Positions 1 through 7,155 are shown, counted from the first letter of the stretch. The stretch: DNA of 46,436 nucleotides from Gelidibacter sp039916245 (GCF_039916245.1 NZ_JBDSLS010000152.1:1-46436), one strand, 5' to 3'. Numbers and translations: made by a program. Notes: generated by a model not told the origin, from the sequence alone.

Positions 1-654
1 TTATTGAGTTATGTGTCGGGCATCGGGCCGAAATTAGCAGAAAACATTGTGAATTATCGCGAAGAACATGGTGCATTTACTTCTAGAAATGAGATCAAAA
101 AAGTACCGCGTTTGGGCGCCAAAGCTTTTGAACAGGGCGCAGGTTTCTTACGTGTCAAATCGGCTAAAAACCCATTAGATGATTCTGCAGTTCATCCAGA
201 AAGTTATGCATTAGTTGAAAAAATGGCCAAGGATTTAGGCAAGAACGTTTCTGATTTGATCGGCAATAAAACCGAACTTCAAAAATTGGATTTAAACACA
301 TACTGTTCTAAAGATGTGGGCTTACCGACGCTTCAGGATATTATCAAAGAACTGGAAAAACCAGGATTGGATATTCGTGAACAGGCGAAAGTGTTTACAT
401 TCAACCAAAACATCAAAACCATCAACGATTTAGAAGAAGGTCAATTGCTTCCAGGAATCGTGAATAACGTAACCAATTTTGGTGCTTTTGTAGATATCGG
501 AATCAAAGAGAGCGGCTTGATCCATGTGTCCAATCTGTCAGATACTTTTGTTTCTGATGTGAATGCACACGTTGCCTTGCATCAACAAGTTATTGTTAAG
601 GTTTTGGATGTGGACATTCCGCGGAAGCGCATTCAGCTTAAATTGCATAAATAA
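1..654 (+). CDS. tex: Tex-like transcription accessory protein, C-terminal part
   Basis: The reading frame is open from base 1, so the start lies outside the window and only the last 217 residues are seen. Residues 1-70 hold helix-hairpin-helix DNA-binding repeats (SYVSGIGPKLAENIV, then KVPRLGAKAFEQGAGFLRV). The last 75 residues are an S1 RNA-binding domain (PGIVNNVTNFGAFVDIG ... GLIHVSNLSD ... VKVLDVDIPRKRIQLKL). This order, HhH then S1 at the C-terminus, is the Tex family arrangement; full-length Tex is about 700-780 residues. Tex binds nucleic acid and is linked to transcription and RNA handling in the cytoplasm. The C-terminus is intact and is followed by a strong hairpin terminator. Confidence 0.93.
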   Translation, partial: LLSYVSGIGPKLAENIVNYREEHGAFTSRNEIKKVPRLGAKAFEQGAGFLRVKSAKNPLDDSAVHPESYALVEKMAKDLGKNVSDLIGNKTELQKLDLNTYCSKDVGLPTLQDIIKELEKPGLDIREQAKVFTFNQNIKTINDLEEGQLLPGIVNNVTNFGAFVDIGIKESGLIHVSNLSDTFVSDVNAHVALHQQVIVKVLDVDIPRKRIQLKLHK

Positions 655-675
655 TAAGTATAATAAACTTAGTAT

Positions 676-744
676 AAAAAAACCATCCCTCTAATACTTC
701 TATAATTTGAATATTTAGAAGCGTTAAAAGCGATGGTTTTTTTT
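676..744. terminator. Bidirectional intrinsic terminator between tex and the 760-1266 gene
   Basis: AAAAAACCATC (from 676) pairs with GATGGTTTTTT (732-742), followed by more T. The long loop carries a second small stem, CTTCTA with TAGAAG. A-run and T-run on both sides suit convergent genes. Confidence 0.8.
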
Positions 745-759
745 GTGTATTACGACTGT

Positions 760-1266
760 TTAGGCAGCGCTAACGTTATTTTTATTGTATTTATGCTTGT
801 CAATAAACGCCAACCATTTTTCAGCACGTGGCATTTCTTCGTTTTGTGAAAAACCTTCATCTGTAGAATACAAGCTAATTTTCACTGGCGCAGCATTCGA
901 GATAAATGTAAATTCTAAATCGAGTCGGGACATTTCAGAAAAATGCTTGTCTCCGTTTTTAAACTCTCTAGTTATTCGATTAATCACACATTTTCTGACA
1001 TCATCGAGGTCAACTTTTTGAAATCTGGTTACTGAATCCATGATGTTGATGTAAATCAATGTGTTTTCATGATCATCATATCCCAAACAGGAATTATTCC
1101 AATATTCGACCACTGACAATTTCAAATTTTGTTCTCTGGCAACATCTAAAAATTTTTTCTTCTTTTTAGCTTTTTCGGATTTGTCCGCCCAGATAAATAA
1201 GGAAAAAGGAATTACGACGATAAGTATGACGACAAGCATCACGATATTTAAGGATAATGAAATCAT
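760..1266 (-). CDS. Small membrane-anchored protein of unknown function
   Basis: 168 residues; I do not recognise a family. Residues 5-26 form one strong membrane segment (LNIVMLVVILIVVIPFSLFI), followed by a basic stretch KSEKAKKKKKF, which predicts a cytoplasmic C-terminal domain by the positive-inside rule. The rest is soluble and mixed alpha/beta with no clear catalytic motif. The ATG start is directly followed by the hydrophobic segment, so the start is credible. A 9-bp palindrome lies 33 bases upstream. It is convergent with tex. The opposite-strand frame at 785-1021 is a shadow of this gene. Confidence 0.7.
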   Translation of the reverse strand: MISLSLNIVMLVVILIVVIPFSLFIWADKSEKAKKKKKFLDVAREQNLKLSVVEYWNNSCLGYDDHENTLIYINIMDSVTRFQKVDLDDVRKCVINRITREFKNGDKHFSEMSRLDLEFTFISNAAPVKISLYSTDEGFSQNEEMPRAEKWLAFIDKHKYNKNNVSAA

Positions 1267-1299
1267 TGTTTTTTGTTTTAAATTATAAGATAGACTGAC

Positions 1300-1321
1300 A
1301 TAGGTACAGCGGTGTACCTAT
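1300..1321. promoter_or_regulatory. Perfect 9-bp palindrome upstream of the 760-1266 gene
   Basis: ATAGGTACA, a 4-base spacer, then TGTACCTAT. It lies 34-55 bases upstream of the start codon on the minus strand and just after the 3' end of the next gene. No T-run follows on either strand, so an operator is as likely as a terminator. Confidence 0.4.
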
Positions 1322-1349
1322 CATATTTTAACTAAAAAAAACAGTCGTT

Positions 1350-1694
1350 CTATGTAAAACAATGAAAGGGAAAAATGATGGCTTTCACCGAAAAATTGAC
1401 CACAATTTGCTGGCCAATAATATAATAGGAAAGCTCATAAAATAAAGGAACAGTAACGCTTTGGACGCTTTTTTCTTTCTGTGGAAAGGTTTTGGCTGCT
1501 GGCGTTTCATAAGTAGACGAATGATTGACATCTAAAACTGCGTCAAAAAATAAAGGCGTGCGCTCTTGCTTATCTGAGGCAGCAATACTGTCCACAGGGG
1601 TATATGATGCGCTAGGCAATGCCGTCAGATCAGTAGATCCCAACAACATCAACCATCCAAAAAAGCTAAATATGGCGCCTTTTAATGCAAACAT
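1350..1694 (-). CDS. Small hypothetical protein with N-terminal hydrophobic segment
   Basis: 114 residues from the ATG at 1692-1694. A longer frame would need a TTG at 1715. Residues 5-20 are hydrophobic (KGAIFSFFGWLMLLG), consistent with a signal anchor or signal peptide, and the C-terminus is again hydrophobic and aromatic (YYIIGQQIVVNFSVKAIIF). There is no recognised domain. It points the same way as the 760-1266 gene with an 83-base gap, so the two could be co-transcribed. Small uncharacterised exported proteins of this kind are common in Flavobacteriaceae. Confidence is limited because a plus-strand frame (1525-1710) overlaps it, although that frame lacks protein-like composition. Confidence 0.5.
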   Translation of the reverse strand: MFALKGAIFSFFGWLMLLGSTDLTALPSASYTPVDSIAASDKQERTPLFFDAVLDVNHSSTYETPAAKTFPQKEKSVQSVTVPLFYELSYYIIGQQIVVNFSVKAIIFPFHCFT

Positions 1695-1832
1695 CAACGT
1701 AATTTTATAGGACAAAGATAAGGATTGCAGTGTTAAAAAAATCTAATAAATTTTTGAAACTTTGCATGCGAACAAATTATCTAGAGATCAATCCAACAAT
1801 TCTTTAGAATACTCTCAAGCTGTCTACAGTTT

Positions 1833-2140
1833 TTATTCGGCGATTCTTTTCTTCAAATCCATTCTTTCATGTAATATTCTTGTTATTTCTACATAGCTCT
1901 CGCTTAAAACCCTATAAAATACTATATGTCGATTTGCCTTGAATCCGAGAAGTTGCTTAGATATTCCTTCGTAGTTTTGACCTAAATCTGGATCTTCAGA
2001 AATCTCATGACAACTTGACAATTTGAAATTAGTTCATTCTAATATTTGACAACTTGTTTTTCCGACGAAACCTCAAAGTTATACTCCCAAATCTTTGATA
2101 CATCCTCAACAGCTTTCTTTGTTAGCTTATATTCAGCCAT
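1833..2140 (-). pseudogene. parE: ParE-family toxin, broken by a nonsense codon and an 8-bp insertion
   Basis: From ATG at 2138-2140 the frame reads MAEYKLTKKAVEDVSKIWEY, the typical ParE/RelE N-terminus. It hits TAG at codon 34 (2039-2041), where a Tyr of the usual KYY motif is expected. Further on the frame is shifted: TGACAACT at 2008-2015 is a near copy of TGACAATT at 2016-2023. Removing 8 bases and ignoring the stop gives 99 residues, a normal ParE length, ending LGFKANRHIVFYRV ... ITRILHERMDL as in the family. ParE toxins act on DNA gyrase. The start overlaps the last 8 bases of the antitoxin gene (ATGGCTGA), the usual parDE coupling. Two independent lesions make real inactivation more likely than a sequencing error. 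Confidence 0.85.
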
Positions 2141-2384
2141 TCGAGTGCATTTTAGCCTTTAAAGATTCAAGATGTTTTTTCGGGTCAAGGTCATGAGCTA
2201 TTCCGCTGTCAATTCCTTCTTGAATTGCACTTTTTAAAGCACTCACTTTGCTTTCTTCCTCTTCTAAGAGCCTCAATCCAGCACGGATTACTTCGCTAAC
2301 ATTTTTAAATCTTCCTTGACCTATGCTACTTTGGACGAATTCGTCGAAATAATTTCCGAGTGATATGGAGGTGTTTTTACTCAT
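2133..2384 (-). CDS. parD: ParD-family antitoxin (ribbon-helix-helix)
   Basis: 83 residues. The N-terminus MSKNTSISLGNYFDEFVQSS is the beta-strand plus first helix of a CopG/ParD ribbon-helix-helix. It is followed by GRFKNVSEVIRAGLRLLEEE, the classic ParD second helix, and an acidic/alpha C-terminal tail that would wrap the toxin (IQEGIDSGIAHDLDPKKHLE). It probably represses its own promoter as a dimer. It is the first gene of the operon and remains intact although its toxin partner is dead, the expected state of a decaying addiction module. Start ATG at 2382-2384, preceded by an AT-rich region. Confidence 0.9.
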   Translation of the reverse strand: MSKNTSISLGNYFDEFVQSSIGQGRFKNVSEVIRAGLRLLEEEESKVSALKSAIQEGIDSGIAHDLDPKKHLESLKAKMHSNG

Positions 2385-2564
2385 TTAATTATCTTTTAGT
2401 TCAAATGTACCAAAAATCGGGTTTTTCAAAATCTTTTTCAAATTACGCAGGACTTGATTTATCCTGTTTTCAAGCCGATATCTAAAATAGATTTTATAAT
2501 TTGCGGCGACTGCGGGTCATAATATACTGCATAAACAACGAATCTCTGCCCAAGATATTTGCAT

Positions 2565-3467
2565 ATGCTTAAAATAGCGTACCATCCCATTTATAAACAT
2601 CCACTACCGGAAGGCCATAGGTTTCCGATGCTTAAATATGAACTGCTTCCTGAACAATTACTGCATGAAGGCACATGTACCGAATCCAATTTTTTCAAGC
2701 CTACTATGGCTGAAGAACATCATATCCTAAATGTTCATACCCAAGCATATGTTGACGATTTAAAAAATCTGACGATTGAACCAAGAGCGGCTCGGAAAAT
2801 CGGATTTCCTTTAAGTAAAATGCTCGTCCAGCGCGAATTCATTATTGCTGACGGCACTATCAAAGCCAGTAAATTTGCACTCAAATATGGGATTGCCATG
2901 AATATTGCTGGCGGCACACACCACGCATATTCCGATCATGGCGAAGCTTTTTGTATGCTGAACGATCAAGCTATTGGTGCACGTTATCTTCAAGAAAAAG
3001 GATTGGCTCAAAAAATCTTAATCGTCGATTTAGATGTGCATCAGGGCAATGGCACCGCTGAAATTTTTGAGAATGACCCTTCGGTATTTACCTTTTCCAT
3101 GCATGGGAAAAGCAATTATCCGTTTAAAAAAGAGCACAGTGATTTAGATATTGCGCTTGAAAACGATTGTGACGACGCTACTTACCTTTCAATTTTAAAG
3201 GACACCTTACCACAATTAATCGATTGGGAAAAACCAGATTTCATCTTCTATTTATGTGGCGTCGATGTCATTGCTTCTGACAAATTAGGAAAACTAGCTT
3301 TATCCATTGCAGGCTGCAAAGAACGCGACCGCTTTGTACTACAAACCTGCAAAGACCATAATATTCCAGTGATGTGCAGTATGGGCGGTGGCTATTCTCC
3401 CGACATCAAAATCATTATTGAAGCGCACGCGAATACGTTCCGGTTGGCACAGGACATCTTTTTTTGA
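2565..3467 (+). CDS. Histone deacetylase superfamily (AcuC/class IV-like) deacetylase
   Basis: 300 residues from the ATG at 2565 (a TTG two codons earlier is unlikely). All arginase/deacetylase-fold landmarks are present: GGTHHAYSDHGEAFCMLND with the paired active-site histidines near residues 119-120, DLDVHQGNGT with zinc ligands Asp157 and His159, CGVDVIASDKLGKLALS supplying the third zinc-binding Asp, and SMGGGYS near the end, though the usual catalytic Tyr region is only roughly placed. These bacterial enzymes remove acyl groups from lysines or small amines; the substrate cannot be told from sequence. It is a single gene, convergent with ssb across a repeat-type terminator. Confidence 0.9.
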   Translation: MLKIAYHPIYKHPLPEGHRFPMLKYELLPEQLLHEGTCTESNFFKPTMAEEHHILNVHTQAYVDDLKNLTIEPRAARKIGFPLSKMLVQREFIIADGTIKASKFALKYGIAMNIAGGTHHAYSDHGEAFCMLNDQAIGARYLQEKGLAQKILIVDLDVHQGNGTAEIFENDPSVFTFSMHGKSNYPFKKEHSDLDIALENDCDDATYLSILKDTLPQLIDWEKPDFIFYLCGVDVIASDKLGKLALSIAGCKERDRFVLQTCKDHNIPVMCSMGGGYSPDIKIIIEAHANTFRLAQDIFF

Positions 3468-3540
3468 AATTCCAATAAAAAAATCCCAAATTCCAATGGT
3501 TGACTATTGGAATTTGGAATTTCATATTTTTTGGGATTTG
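3468..3540. terminator. Nested inverted repeat between convergent deacetylase and ssb genes
   Basis: AAATCCCAAATTCCAAT (3481-3497) faces ATTGGAATTT (3506-3515) and GGGATTT (3533-3539), with an extra ATTCC/GGAAT pair outside. It can fold from either strand and lies exactly between two convergent stop codons. A related CCAATCCCA...TTGGGATTT arrangement recurs at 7311-7388. Confidence 0.6.
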
Positions 3541-3544
3541 ACTT

Positions 3545-3880
3545 TTATTTGCTTCCCAATAACAACAATTCATTACAGATAATTTCTGTCATATACTGCT
3601 TCTTGCCATCCTTATCGTCCCAAGAACGGTTGGTCAGTTTGCCTTCAATGGCGATTTCCTTGCCTTTTGCGACATACTTTTCCACAATCTCTACAAGGCC
3701 ACCTTTAACGACAACATTGTGCCAATACGTGCGCTCCACTTTAGCGCCACTTTTGTCTTTATAGCTATCGTCTGTGGCCAACGAAAATTTCGCCATTTTG
3801 TTTCCGTCAGGAAAGCTTACAATTTCAGGATCTTGTCCTAATCTTCCAATCAACTGTACTGTGTTTCTTAATGCGTTCAT
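3545..3880 (-). CDS. ssb: Short single-stranded DNA-binding protein
   Basis: 111 residues covering a complete OB fold: MNALRNTVQLIGRLGQDPEI at the start, FSLATDDSYKDKSG, the WHNVVVKGGLVEIVEKYVAKG segment typical of SSB, IAIEGKLTNRSWDDKDGKKQ and ICNELLLLGSK at the end. It lacks the flexible linker and the acidic C-terminal tip (DDDIPF-like) that recruits replication and repair partners. It is therefore probably the short accessory SSB found beside the housekeeping one in Bacteroidota rather than the main replication SSB. It would coat ssDNA as an oligomer. Its upstream region is the left copy of a 150-bp direct repeat. Confidence 0.9.
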   Translation of the reverse strand: MNALRNTVQLIGRLGQDPEIVSFPDGNKMAKFSLATDDSYKDKSGAKVERTYWHNVVVKGGLVEIVEKYVAKGKEIAIEGKLTNRSWDDKDGKKQYMTEIICNELLLLGSK

Positions 3881-3882
3881 GA

Positions 3883-4032
3883 TTTCTAAAATTTAAAGGT
3901 TAAACAGTTAATACTATTGAATATCGTTCGGTCAATTCAACAATACAAAGATGCGAGGACTTCCAAATGTTATTCGGTTGTTAACTGTTTAAACTCGTTT
4001 GTAAATGCTTGTAAGCGTTTGTAAACGGATAT
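3883..4032. repeat. 150-bp direct repeat, left copy (ssb upstream region)
   Basis: Matches 5178-5327 over 150 positions with no gap and about nine mismatches by eye (about 94%). It carries the whole ssb 5' region, including an internal 14-bp inverted repeat (3898-3911 GGTTAAACAGTTAA against 3981-3994 TTAACTGTTTAAAC, one mismatch) and three phased TTGTAA boxes. The toxin-antitoxin cassette lies between the two copies. Confidence 0.9.
3999..4024. promoter_or_regulatory. Three TTGTAA boxes at exact 10-bp spacing upstream of ssb
   Basis: TTGTAA at 3999-4004, 4009-4014 and 4019-4024, each followed by a variable 4-base spacer, so all face the same side of the helix. In the right repeat copy the middle box is degraded to TTGTAT. 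Regulator unknown. Confidence 0.45.
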
Positions 4033-4107
4033 AGCTTGTGATTTACCCTATCTTAGAATGCATTGAATGACGTAAACCTACAAGTCGTGAACACTACAAA
4101 TAATATT

Positions 4108-4128
4108 AGTTCGGAAAATAACCGAACT
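4108..4128. promoter_or_regulatory. Candidate operator palindrome of the frameshifted higBA locus
   Basis: AGTTCGG, a 7-base AAAATAA spacer, then CCGAACT, followed by a T-rich, TATATTTAT-containing stretch before the toxin start at 4152. A perfect 7-bp palindrome just upstream of an antitoxin-regulated operon is where the HTH antitoxin normally binds. Confidence 0.5.
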
Positions 4129-4151
4129 TTTTTGTATATTTATATCCAATA

Positions 4152-4489
4152 ATGAGACTAACCAATAAAAATCATTAGAAAAGCTCAAGTGGAAGAATAG
4201 AGGAAATGTTCCTTTGGGTAATGCCATCGATAAATTGGTTAAAGATATTGAAGGCCACCAATGGAAAAACCAAACTGAAATAAATCAGACCAGACCAGAT
4301 GCTGATTGCGTGCATAGTGATGGCTTTTATATATTCAATATCAGTATCCATAGGACAATGATTCTTATTGAAATTGATGACCAAGAAGCTTCAGTTGTTT
4401 GGGTCAGCACACATCAAGAATATGAAACCACCTTCAAAAACAATAAGAACACCATAAAGAAATGGTTAAAGTCTAACGAGTACATTTAA
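4152..4489 (+). pseudogene. higB: HigB-like toxin with a one-base frameshift in an A-run
   Basis: ATG at 4152 opens MRLTNKN and stops at TAG (4176-4178). The next frame, open from 4169, reads KSLEKLKWKNRGNVPLGNAI and continues to 4489 with HigB-type features: GHQWKNQTEI, RPDADCVHSDGFYIFNISIH, RTMILIEI and WVSTHQEYE. Adding one A to the five-A run at 4167-4171 joins both parts into a 112-residue protein, a normal length. HigB toxins are ribosome-associated mRNA nucleases. No good start codon exists in the second frame except a TTG at 4214 that would drop the N-terminal helix. It is either a true inactivating indel, a slippage switch, or an assembly error in a homopolymer; the sequence alone cannot decide. 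Confidence 0.8.
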
Positions 4490-4497
4490 CAAAAATC

Positions 4498-5058
4498 ATG
4501 ACAACAAAACTTGACATATCAGACTTATTGGAACATGGAAAAATTCAAAATGAATTAGATTTAGAAAGAGCCATGATTGCAGATCGAAGATTAAGAGTTC
4601 TTTCTAAAGAAGATCCCAAATATAAAGTCTTACGTAAGAAATTAAGAGACTGGATAGAAGACTATGAAAACAAAAACTGGTCTACTAACTCAAAAATATC
4701 TGAGGAGAAAATACAAGACAGTGATTTAGCTGAATTAATAGCGGAGAGAGAACGACAGTTCATTCAAAACAGAAAAGGGTTAATCAGAAAGAAACTCAAA
4801 AATTTAAATCTGACGCAACAAGATCTTGGCTCCGTATTGGGACACAATAGCAAATCCTATATGTCTGAATTAATGAATGGCATGAGTCCTTTTTCTTTAA
4901 AAGATTTAATTGTTATCAATCGTTTACTGAAAATAGAGTTATCTGATTTAATACCTACTTTTTTACCGGAATCCGACCAGGTAAGAATAAAAACTTCAAT
5001 TGATAAGCTTGATAATCCAAAACTGAAGTTAAGCCAGGATGATTTTAAATTGTTGTAA
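4498..5058 (+). CDS. higA: HigA-like XRE-family antitoxin
   Basis: 186 residues, starting 8 bases after the toxin stop. The N-terminal 90 residues are charged and helical (MTTKLDISDLLEHGKIQNEL, DLERAMIADRRLR) and probably bind the toxin. Residues about 93-150 form a helix-turn-helix: IRKKLKNLNLTQQDLGSVLG, then SKSYMSELMNGMSPFSLKDL. The C-terminal 40 residues follow the HTH (LPESDQVRIKTSIDKLD). The toxin-first gene order is that of higBA. It likely represses the operon through the palindrome at 4108-4128. The gene is intact although its toxin is frameshifted. Confidence 0.85.
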   Translation: MTTKLDISDLLEHGKIQNELDLERAMIADRRLRVLSKEDPKYKVLRKKLRDWIEDYENKNWSTNSKISEEKIQDSDLAELIAERERQFIQNRKGLIRKKLKNLNLTQQDLGSVLGHNSKSYMSELMNGMSPFSLKDLIVINRLLKIELSDLIPTFLPESDQVRIKTSIDKLDNPKLKLSQDDFKLL

Positions 5059-5072
5059 ATACTAGTAGCAAC

Positions 5073-5174
5073 ATGTCTAAAATTCATTACTGGTCTTTTT
5101 TTGGGGAAGCCTACAAAACCTCAGGATCTTGTTACGATTTTCCAATTAACATTCAAAATTTATTATTACAATAA
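5073..5174 (+). other. 33-codon ORF ending at the right repeat boundary; possible truncated gene
   Basis: ATG at 5073, 14 bases after higA, reads MSKIHYWSFFGEAYKTSGSC and stops at 5172-5174, three bases before the right 150-bp repeat begins. The composition is protein-like, with an aromatic-rich start, but it is too short for a domain. It may be the 5' stump of a third cassette gene cut off when the repeat junction formed. No family recognised. Confidence 0.35.
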
Positions 5175-5177
5175 TGC

Positions 5178-5327
5178 TTTCTAAAATTTAAAGGTTAAAT
5201 AGTTAATACTATTGAATCTCGTTCGGTCAATTCAACAATACAGAGACGCGAGGACTTCCAAATGTTATTCGATTGTTAACTGGTTAAACTTGTTTGTAAA
5301 TGCTTGTATGCGTTTGTAAATGGATAT
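5178..5327. repeat. 150-bp direct repeat, right copy
   Basis: Second copy of 3883-4032, same orientation, but not followed by any ssb gene. Most of the roughly nine differences hit functional-looking parts: the internal inverted repeat has lost pairing (AATAGTTAA, CTGGTTAAAC), and the phased TTGTAA boxes and the CATCTTTG-like -7 motif of the ssb strand have changed. This suggests it is the copy free to decay. Confidence 0.88.
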
Positions 5328-5407
5328 GGATAATAATTATCTTATATTCGAGGAAACTAAATGTGGTATATACACTTGCTAGCTCCAGAAAAATAAACCG
5401 TAAATAA

Positions 5408-5920
5408 ATGAACATTCGAAAGGTAAGTTTAAAAGATCTTGAAACTTTAAAAGACATCGGAAAACTAACTTTTGTTGAGACTTTCGCTTCCGTTAACAGC
5501 CAAGAAAACATGACGGAATACCTGGAAAATGCATTTTCGACCGAAAAACTTAAAGCCGAGCTGACCGACAAAAATTCTGAATTCTACTTTGCAGAACTTG
5601 ACGGAAAGGCAATCGGCTATTTAAAAGTCAATGTCGGAGAATCACAAACCGAGTTAAAAATAAAAAATGCACTTGAAATTGAGCGTATTTACGTGCTAAA
5701 AGAATTTCACGGAAAAAAAGTAGGACAACTTCTTTACGACAAAGCTCTTGAATTGGCGAAAGAGAAACATGTAGAACATATTTGGTTAGGAGTTTGGGAA
5801 GAAAATCATAGAGCAATAAGCTTTTATGAAAAAAACGGTTTTGTAACATTCGACAAACACATTTTCATCCTCGGAAATGATGAACAAACCGACATCATGA
5901 TGAACCTAAGAATTAATTAA
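5408..5920 (+). CDS. GNAT-family N-acetyltransferase
   Basis: 170 residues. It begins MNIRKVSLKDLETLKDIGK, the usual first strand and helix of GNAT enzymes. FYFAELDGKAIGYLKVN is the central beta hairpin. IERIYVLKEFHGKKVGQLLY is motif A with the acetyl-CoA pyrophosphate loop (HGKKVG). The end has IWLGVWEENHRAISFYEKNG, motif B. This pattern is closest to the PaiA/RimI-like group, some of which acetylate polyamines, but the substrate is not predictable. It transfers acetyl from acetyl-CoA to an amine in the cytoplasm. It lies directly after the right 150-bp repeat. Confidence 0.88.
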   Translation: MNIRKVSLKDLETLKDIGKLTFVETFASVNSQENMTEYLENAFSTEKLKAELTDKNSEFYFAELDGKAIGYLKVNVGESQTELKIKNALEIERIYVLKEFHGKKVGQLLYDKALELAKEKHVEHIWLGVWEENHRAISFYEKNGFVTFDKHIFILGNDEQTDIMMNLRIN

Positions 5921-6063
5921 AAAGCTAACTTACAACGTTATGCAAAATAATTACCTAGCTACCTTCTACTTGTAAAAAGAATAAGAAAAACAGAATGCTA
6001 AAATTATTAGTTTTTTTAGCCCTACTTCTTTCAACCATGCATTGGTACATTAAAACAAAGACT

Positions 6064-7038
6064 ATGAAAAAAAACGTGATTTTATTTTTTGTATATCTCC
6101 TTTCTGTAATTCAGACCTATAGTCAAGACCAAAAATATAGTGACTTAATCAATGAAGCTTCTATTCTTTATAATTCTAAAAATTATTTAGAAGCTGCAAA
6201 AAAATATTCTGAAGCCTTTTATATAGAAACAAACAGCTCAAAAACTGTCGACAGATATAATGCTGCGTGCTCTTGGGCTTTAGCAAAAGAAGTTGATTCT
6301 TCATTTGTTCAATTATTTAAAATTTCGAAATCAGGAGATTATTATAATTACAATCATATTATTCAAGATTCTGATCTAAGTCTTTTGCACAACGACAAAC
6401 GATGGAGTGAGGTGTTGTCGCTAATTAAAACTAATAAGGAAAAGTTAGAAGAAAATTTCGACAAACCTTTAGTTGCAACTTTAGATACTATCTACCAATT
6501 GGATCAATCCTCACGCACAGAATTAGAAAACATAAGTGAAAAACATGGATGGAAATCGCAGGAAATTAAAGAACAATGGGAAAAGATTGATAAAATCGAT
6601 TCGGTTAATTTAATTAAAGTAAAAAAAATACTTGATGAACGTGGATGGATGGGAACCGACAAAATTGGAGACCAAGGAAACGTTACCCTATTTTTAGTAA
6701 TTCAACATTCTGACCTTGAGACACAAGAAAAATACTTACCTATGCTAAAAGATGCCGTTAGTAAAGGTAATGCTAGAGCGAGTTACTTAGCTCTTTTAGA
6801 AGATAGAGTCGCCTTAAGAAATGGAAGAAAACAGATTTATGGCAGTCAAGTTAGTCAAGACGAAGAAACTGGCGAACCCTACGTTCTTCCCTTAATTGAC
6901 CCTGACAATGTTGACAAAAGAAGGGCGGAAATTGGACTAGAAAACCTACAATCCTATCTATCGTATTATGAAATGACTTGGGATTTAGAAGCATACAAGA
7001 AACAATTACCTGAAATAGAGGCTAAACAAAAGAAATAA
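6064..7038 (+). CDS. Secreted DUF6624-type protein with TPR-like N-terminus
   Basis: 324 residues from ATG at 6064. The longer frame from 5995 would put 23 extra hydrophobic residues in front of an already complete signal peptide (MKKNVILFFVYLLSVIQTYS, cleavage before QDQ). Residues about 25-100 resemble a TPR unit (YNSKNYLEAAKKYSEAFYIE). The second half, from ISEKHGWKSQEIKEQW through LDERGWMGTDKIGDQGNVTL to IDPDNVDKRRAEIGLENLQS, fits the DUF6624 family, whose function is unknown. It is probably periplasmic or surface-exposed. It stands alone after the GNAT gene with a 140-base gap. Confidence 0.75.
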   Translation: MKKNVILFFVYLLSVIQTYSQDQKYSDLINEASILYNSKNYLEAAKKYSEAFYIETNSSKTVDRYNAACSWALAKEVDSSFVQLFKISKSGDYYNYNHIIQDSDLSLLHNDKRWSEVLSLIKTNKEKLEENFDKPLVATLDTIYQLDQSSRTELENISEKHGWKSQEIKEQWEKIDKIDSVNLIKVKKILDERGWMGTDKIGDQGNVTLFLVIQHSDLETQEKYLPMLKDAVSKGNARASYLALLEDRVALRNGRKQIYGSQVSQDEETGEPYVLPLIDPDNVDKRRAEIGLENLQSYLSYYEMTWDLEAYKKQLPEIEAKQKK

Positions 7039-7155
7039 CGCTTGTCAACACCACATAAAACAAAATCTGGCACTTGCCCATTGAATAGCCTAACGGCACT
7101 CGATAGCTTCATAGGATGAAATACAAAATTGGATTTAGTATTAAACTGGCTCGAA

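Noticed and set aside
1525..1710. Plus-strand frame opposite the 1350-1694 gene
   Set aside because: Short, no signal or domain, and the minus-strand frame has a better hydrophobic N-terminus and composition.
2475..2603. 43-codon minus-strand ORF overlapping the deacetylase 5' end
   Set aside because: Its translation looks protein-like (RFVVYAVYYDPQSPQIIKSI), but it overlaps a well-supported gene antisense, has no ribosome binding site and no recognised family.
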